DNA of 8,970 nt, taken from assembly GCA_964346645.1 (NCBI GenBank), contig CAYFVU010000125.1:1-8970 (forward strand). The letters are read 5' to 3'. A program made the position numbers and the translations under genes. The notes under the pieces were generated by a model, which had not been told where the DNA came from, ran no database searches, and saw only the letters and a program-made list of their open reading frames with translations. The stretch is from CAYFVU01 sp964346645 (GTDB taxonomy: Bacteria; Spirochaetota; Spirochaetia; DSM-16054; Sediminispirochaetaceae). Each line of letters begins with the position of its first letter. The first letter of the stretch is position 1. Shown here piece after piece: positions 6,809 to 8,970 of this stretch.

Positions 6809-7577
6809 CGTGTACTCCTTCCTCTCCTTTTTCTTCCTGCTCGGCGCCGGCTGCAATCGCGTCGGCGGCGGCATCGAAGAGCAGAGCCTCTGCCTCCTCC
6901 GCCCCCTCGCCGACCTCATCCTTGTGCAGGGCGACGAAGAAGAGGGACCTGAAGAGTGCGGTCAACACGCGGGGACCGACCGACACGGGGATATCCGCAG
7001 TCTCCCACTTCTCTATGAGAGCCTTCGAAAAGGCATCGTCACCCCGGCGGTTTTTCTCCATGTAATCGGGCGTCATGCCGCGCAGCAGGTACTCGAGCTC
7101 CCCCCGTCTATAGATCGAGTGAATGAGCTCGCTCCCCGCGATAAGACGGCGCGCGCGGCGGAAGAATCCTCGCACGTCACCGCTCTCCTCCTCCCTCGCG
7201 ATCTCCNNNNNNNNNNNNNNNNNNNNNNNNNNNNNNNNNNNNNNNNNNNNNNNNNNNNNNNNNNNNNNNNNNNNNNNNNNNNNNNNNNNNNNNNNNNNNN
7301 NNNNNNAGCCGTCACCTCCGAGCGCTTCCCTCTCCCCGGCCGGCGGTTCCTCCATCAGCCGCCACTTCTCTTCCTCCTCCTCCTGCAACAACTCTATACA
7401 GAGCTCGAGCTTGGAGGTGAAGAAGTTATAGAAGCTTCCCTTTGCGATACCGACCGCATCGGTGATCTCGTCCACCGAGCTCCGCTTTATGCCGTATTGG
7501 GTAAAGAACCGCCTCCCCTCTTCCAAGAGCCGGGAGCGTATCCTCTCACGTTCGTCAGCGTCGAATGACCTCGCCAT
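6801..7577 (-). CDS. TetR-family transcriptional repressor (interrupted by assembly gap)
   Basis: The N-terminal part (about 90 residues) carries a TetR-type DNA-binding domain: helix ERIRSRLLEEGRRFFTQYGI (11-30), then the helix-turn-helix SSVDEITDAVGIAKGSFYNF (33-52), followed by F53, T54, S55 and K56, the usual TetR signature. After the gap, about 134 residues form a helical, charged ligand-binding/dimerisation domain ending in an acidic tail (EQEEKGEEGVHDG). The gap of 100 N removes roughly 34 residues if its length is real; both sides happen to share a frame at that length. Total length of about 258 is at the long end for the family. The start follows AGGAAGAGG closely. Its stop overlaps the ATPase start by eight bases, so the regulator is the first gene of the exporter operon and probably represses it until an exported ligand binds. 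Confidence 0.88.
   Translation of the reverse strand: MARSFDADERERIRSRLLEEGRRFFTQYGIKRSSVDEITDAVGIAKGSFYNFFTSKLELCIELLQEEEEEKWRLMEEPPAGEREALGGDGXXXXXXXXXXXXXXXXXXXXXXXXXXXXXXXXXXEIAREEESGDVRGFFRRARRLIAGSELIHSIYRRGELEYLLRGMTPDYMEKNRRGDDAFSKALIEKWETADIPVSVGPRVLTALFRSLFFVALHKDEVGEGAEEAEALLFDAAADAIAAGAEQEEKGEEGVHDG
6815..6821 (-). promoter_or_regulatory. Shine-Dalgarno of the ABC ATPase gene
   Basis: GAAGGAG six bases (TACACG) before the ATG, lying within the 3' end of the repressor gene. It favours the long N-terminus of the ATPase over the internal ATG where homology begins. Confidence 0.65.
7207..7306. other. Assembly gap (100 N) inside the TetR gene
   Basis: Exactly 100 unknown bases, the conventional placeholder for a gap of unknown size. 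Sequence on both sides is coding for the same TetR-type protein on the minus strand. The true missing length is probably modest given normal TetR size, but nothing else can be said about it. Confidence 0.97.
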
Positions 7578-7594
7578 ACCTCTTCCTATACTCT

Positions 7595-7611
7595 ATGACT
7601 ATATTGGTCAT
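7595..7611. promoter_or_regulatory. Candidate TetR operator (inverted repeat)
   Basis: ATGAC-TATATTG-GTCAT, a 17-bp palindrome with perfect five-base arms in the repressor's own leader. It lies about 13 bases downstream of the predicted transcription start. A further AGTCAT at 7614-7619 pairs with the ATGACT at 7595-7600, giving an outer overlapping repeat. Size and place fit binding by a TetR dimer and autoregulation of the exporter operon. Binding itself is inferred. Confidence 0.55.
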
Positions 7612-7630
7612 TAAGTCATTGATTTTTCCA

Positions 7631-7659
7631 TGTATAATGCATTTTTCACGGGCGGTCAA
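7631..7659 (-). promoter_or_regulatory. Sigma-70-type promoter for the tetR-ABC exporter operon
   Basis: On the minus strand TTGACC (-35, plus positions 7654-7659) and TATACA (-10, 7631-7636) are separated by 17 bases, in an AT-rich spacer between the aminomutase and repressor genes. The transcription start would fall near 7624, leaving a leader of about 45 bases containing the palindromic candidate operator. Confidence 0.6.
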
Positions 7660-7679
7660 GAGGAGAAGATTGGGGTATG

Positions 7680-7704
7680 GAGCGTCCGGGCGAAGCGGAC
7701 GCTC
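7680..7704 (-). terminator. Hairpin overlapping the kamA stop, possible terminator
   Basis: Perfect nine-base arms GAGCGTCCG and CGGACGCTC around a seven-base loop (CTTCGCC on the minus strand). The GC-rich hairpin overlaps the aminomutase stop codon and lies just before the promoter of the repressor operon, the right place for a terminator. No T-run follows on either strand, so it is not a standard intrinsic terminator; it may stabilise the mRNA 3' end or need a factor. Confidence 0.5.
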
Positions 7705-8836
7705 AGCAGCAGGTCCCGCTCTCGTCGGGATACTCGTACACGCCTCCCTCAGGAGAGGTGAAGCGGAACACCCTGCGGCCGGGACCGGCCCCCCCGGAAA
7801 CAAACGGTTTCGCGGTGGCCCAGGACGATTTGCCGCCGCTGAACATATAATTCTCGGTGAGCGGAACCTTCCCACCGCCGCCGGGGAGGTCGACCGCGTA
7901 GACGGGCATCGCGATGCCGGAGAGACGCTGCCTCAGACTGCGTACTATTTGCATTCCCTCGGAGAGGGGCACGCGGAAATGCGAAGTTCCCGCGGCCAGG
8001 TCCCCCTGGAACAGGTAGTAGGAGAAGACCTGATGCGAGGCGAGGAGGTGAAACAGCTCTTCGAGCACCGCGGGATCATCATTTACCCCGCGCAGGAGCA
8101 CCGCCTGGTTGAGTATCGGTGTGCCCGCCCGGACGATTCTCCGCAGTGCGGAGCTGCTCTTTCCAACAAACTCCGCGGGATGGTTGTACTGCGTCACGAG
8201 GAAGAGGGGAGCATATTCGGCAAAGAGCTCCGCGAGACCGGAGCTTATCCTGCTCGGCAAAACAACAGGTATGCGCGTGGCGATCCTGAGGACGATATCC
8301 GGTCTCGCCTCCCGGATCGAGTCGAGCATGTCGCGCAGCCTTCCGTCGGTGAGGGTGAGGGGATCGCCGCCGGAGAGGAGCAGCTCCTTTACTTCCCGGT
8401 GTGAGGCGAGATAGGCGGAGACATCCCGCAGCTCCTCGGGCGATACGGCTCCGCGGCGTCCTCCCGAAAAGTGGCGCCGGAAACAGTGGCGGCAGTAGAC
8501 CGCACACTCGTCGGTAACCATCAGCAGCGCACGGTCTGCATAGCGGTGAACGAGCCTCGGTACGGGCGAGAAGGAGAGCTCCTCGAGAGGATCGCTGCTC
8601 TCATAGGAAAGCACTCTCGCCTCATCGATACGGGGAATGCACTGCTTTCTTATCGGATCCTCGGCGCCGCCGCGGATCAGCGAAAGGTAGTGGGGCGTCA
8701 CGGTGAATTCCAGGCCCTCTTTCGGCGGCTCTGCAAAAAAATCCCGCTCCTCTCGAAGCGGGCTCAGCTGCCGTATGAGACCTTCCCATGTCCTGATGCT
8801 GCGGGATCTCTCCCGCAGCCACGAGCTACTGCTCAC
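7703..8836 (-). CDS. kamA: KamA-family radical SAM lysine 2,3-aminomutase
   Basis: 377 residues, GTG start. The radical-SAM cluster motif is C111-xxx-C115-xx-C118 (CAVYCRHC), followed by the SAM-binding GGDP at 156-159. The PLP-binding Lys is K323 in PGGGGK, as in lysine 2,3-aminomutase. D279 (QGDLAAGTSHF) and D316 (VDLPGGGGK) line up with the two Asp residues that in clostridial KamA hold the substrate side-chain amino group. This argues for lysine, rather than glutamate 2,3-aminomutase or EpmB, which differ there. It would interconvert L-lysine and L-beta-lysine, used in lysine fermentation or for the osmolyte N-acetyl-beta-lysine. It is shorter at the C-terminus than classical KamA and ends in an unusual Cys-Cys. 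No acetyltransferase or lysine-fermentation gene is in view, so the role is open. Start supported by GAGAGGAG just upstream. Confidence is high for family, lower for substrate. Confidence 0.88.
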   Translation of the reverse strand: MSSSSWLRERSRSIRTWEGLIRQLSPLREERDFFAEPPKEGLEFTVTPHYLSLIRGGAEDPIRKQCIPRIDEARVLSYESSDPLEELSFSPVPRLVHRYADRALLMVTDECAVYCRHCFRRHFSGGRRGAVSPEELRDVSAYLASHREVKELLLSGGDPLTLTDGRLRDMLDSIREARPDIVLRIATRIPVVLPSRISSGLAELFAEYAPLFLVTQYNHPAEFVGKSSSALRRIVRAGTPILNQAVLLRGVNDDPAVLEELFHLLASHQVFSYYLFQGDLAAGTSHFRVPLSEGMQIVRSLRQRLSGIAMPVYAVDLPGGGGKVPLTENYMFSGGKSSWATAKPFVSGGAGPGRRVFRFTSPEGGVYEYPDESGTCC

Positions 8837-8875
8837 TCAACTCCTCTCGTGCTGCTCCTGAGCTTCCGTACGCGA

Positions 8876-8970
8876 CTAGCGTGTGACTTCCTTCGTGCGG
8901 TAGACCTTGGAGACATAGCTCTTCTCGAAGTCCTTGATATCCTTTACCCAGGTGAGAAACTTGTCGGCCT
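8876..8970 (-). CDS. C-terminal end of an unrecognised protein, partial
   Basis: Frame entering from the right edge and ending at TAG; only the last 30 residues are visible (from ADKFLTWVKD to VYRTKEVTR). The piece is charged and helical-looking, with aromatic residues, and has no motif I recognise. It reads in the same direction as the aminomutase gene with a 39-base spacer that holds that gene's ribosome binding site, so the two may be cotranscribed. Codon choice resembles that of the neighbours. No function can be assigned. Confidence 0.6.
   Translation of the reverse strand, partial: ADKFLTWVKDIKDFEKSYVSKVYRTKEVTR

Noticed and set aside
1..8970. Mobile elements, CRISPR arrays, tRNA or rRNA genes
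   Set aside because: No transposase, integrase, terminal inverted repeats, regularly spaced repeats, or tRNA/rRNA-like sequence were seen on either strand.

Overview
The window is bacterial DNA with moderately high GC in its genes. All eight protein-coding genes I can support lie on the minus strand, so transcription runs from the right edge (8970) to the left edge (1). The plus strand carries only shadow reading frames. A run of exactly 100 N (7207-7306) marks a draft scaffold, possibly a metagenome bin. Fe-S flavoproteins and a radical-SAM aminomutase suggest an anaerobe or facultative anaerobe. I cannot name the organism; a spirochaete-like or other Gram-negative anaerobe is only a guess.

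Right part, 7680-8970: the last 30 residues of an unrecognised protein, then a KamA-type lysine 2,3-aminomutase (GTG start) whose stop codon lies inside a 9-bp-stem hairpin.

Middle part, 4219-7660: a promoter (TTGACC, 17 bp, TATACA) followed by a 17-bp inverted repeat leads into a tightly packed operon. It encodes a TetR-type repressor (interrupted by the N gap), an ABC ATPase and two six-helix ABC-2 permeases. Neighbouring genes overlap by 8, 4 and 4 bases. The proteins resemble the two-permease exporters annotated as fluoroquinolone transport systems, so this is probably a self-regulated drug or metabolite exporter.

Left part, 1-4216: a second promoter (TTGAAC, 17 bp, TATACT) sits directly behind the exporter and drives a PreA-like flavoprotein with two C-terminal [4Fe-4S] motifs. 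It is followed by an SsnA-like amidohydrolase and then a fusion of a second PreA-like domain to a PreT/GltD-like Fe-S/FAD module that runs off the left edge. Together they look like a catabolic or salvage operon for a nitrogen heterocycle: an amidohydrolase plus paired flavin reductases or dehydrogenases. Both PreA-like domains lack the residues that bind and protonate pyrimidines in dihydropyrimidine dehydrogenase, the fusion has the opposite domain order to mammalian DPD, and the amidohydrolase has Gln where its family has a catalytic His. The substrate is therefore probably not uracil or thymine. This cluster is the best candidate for something undescribed in the window.
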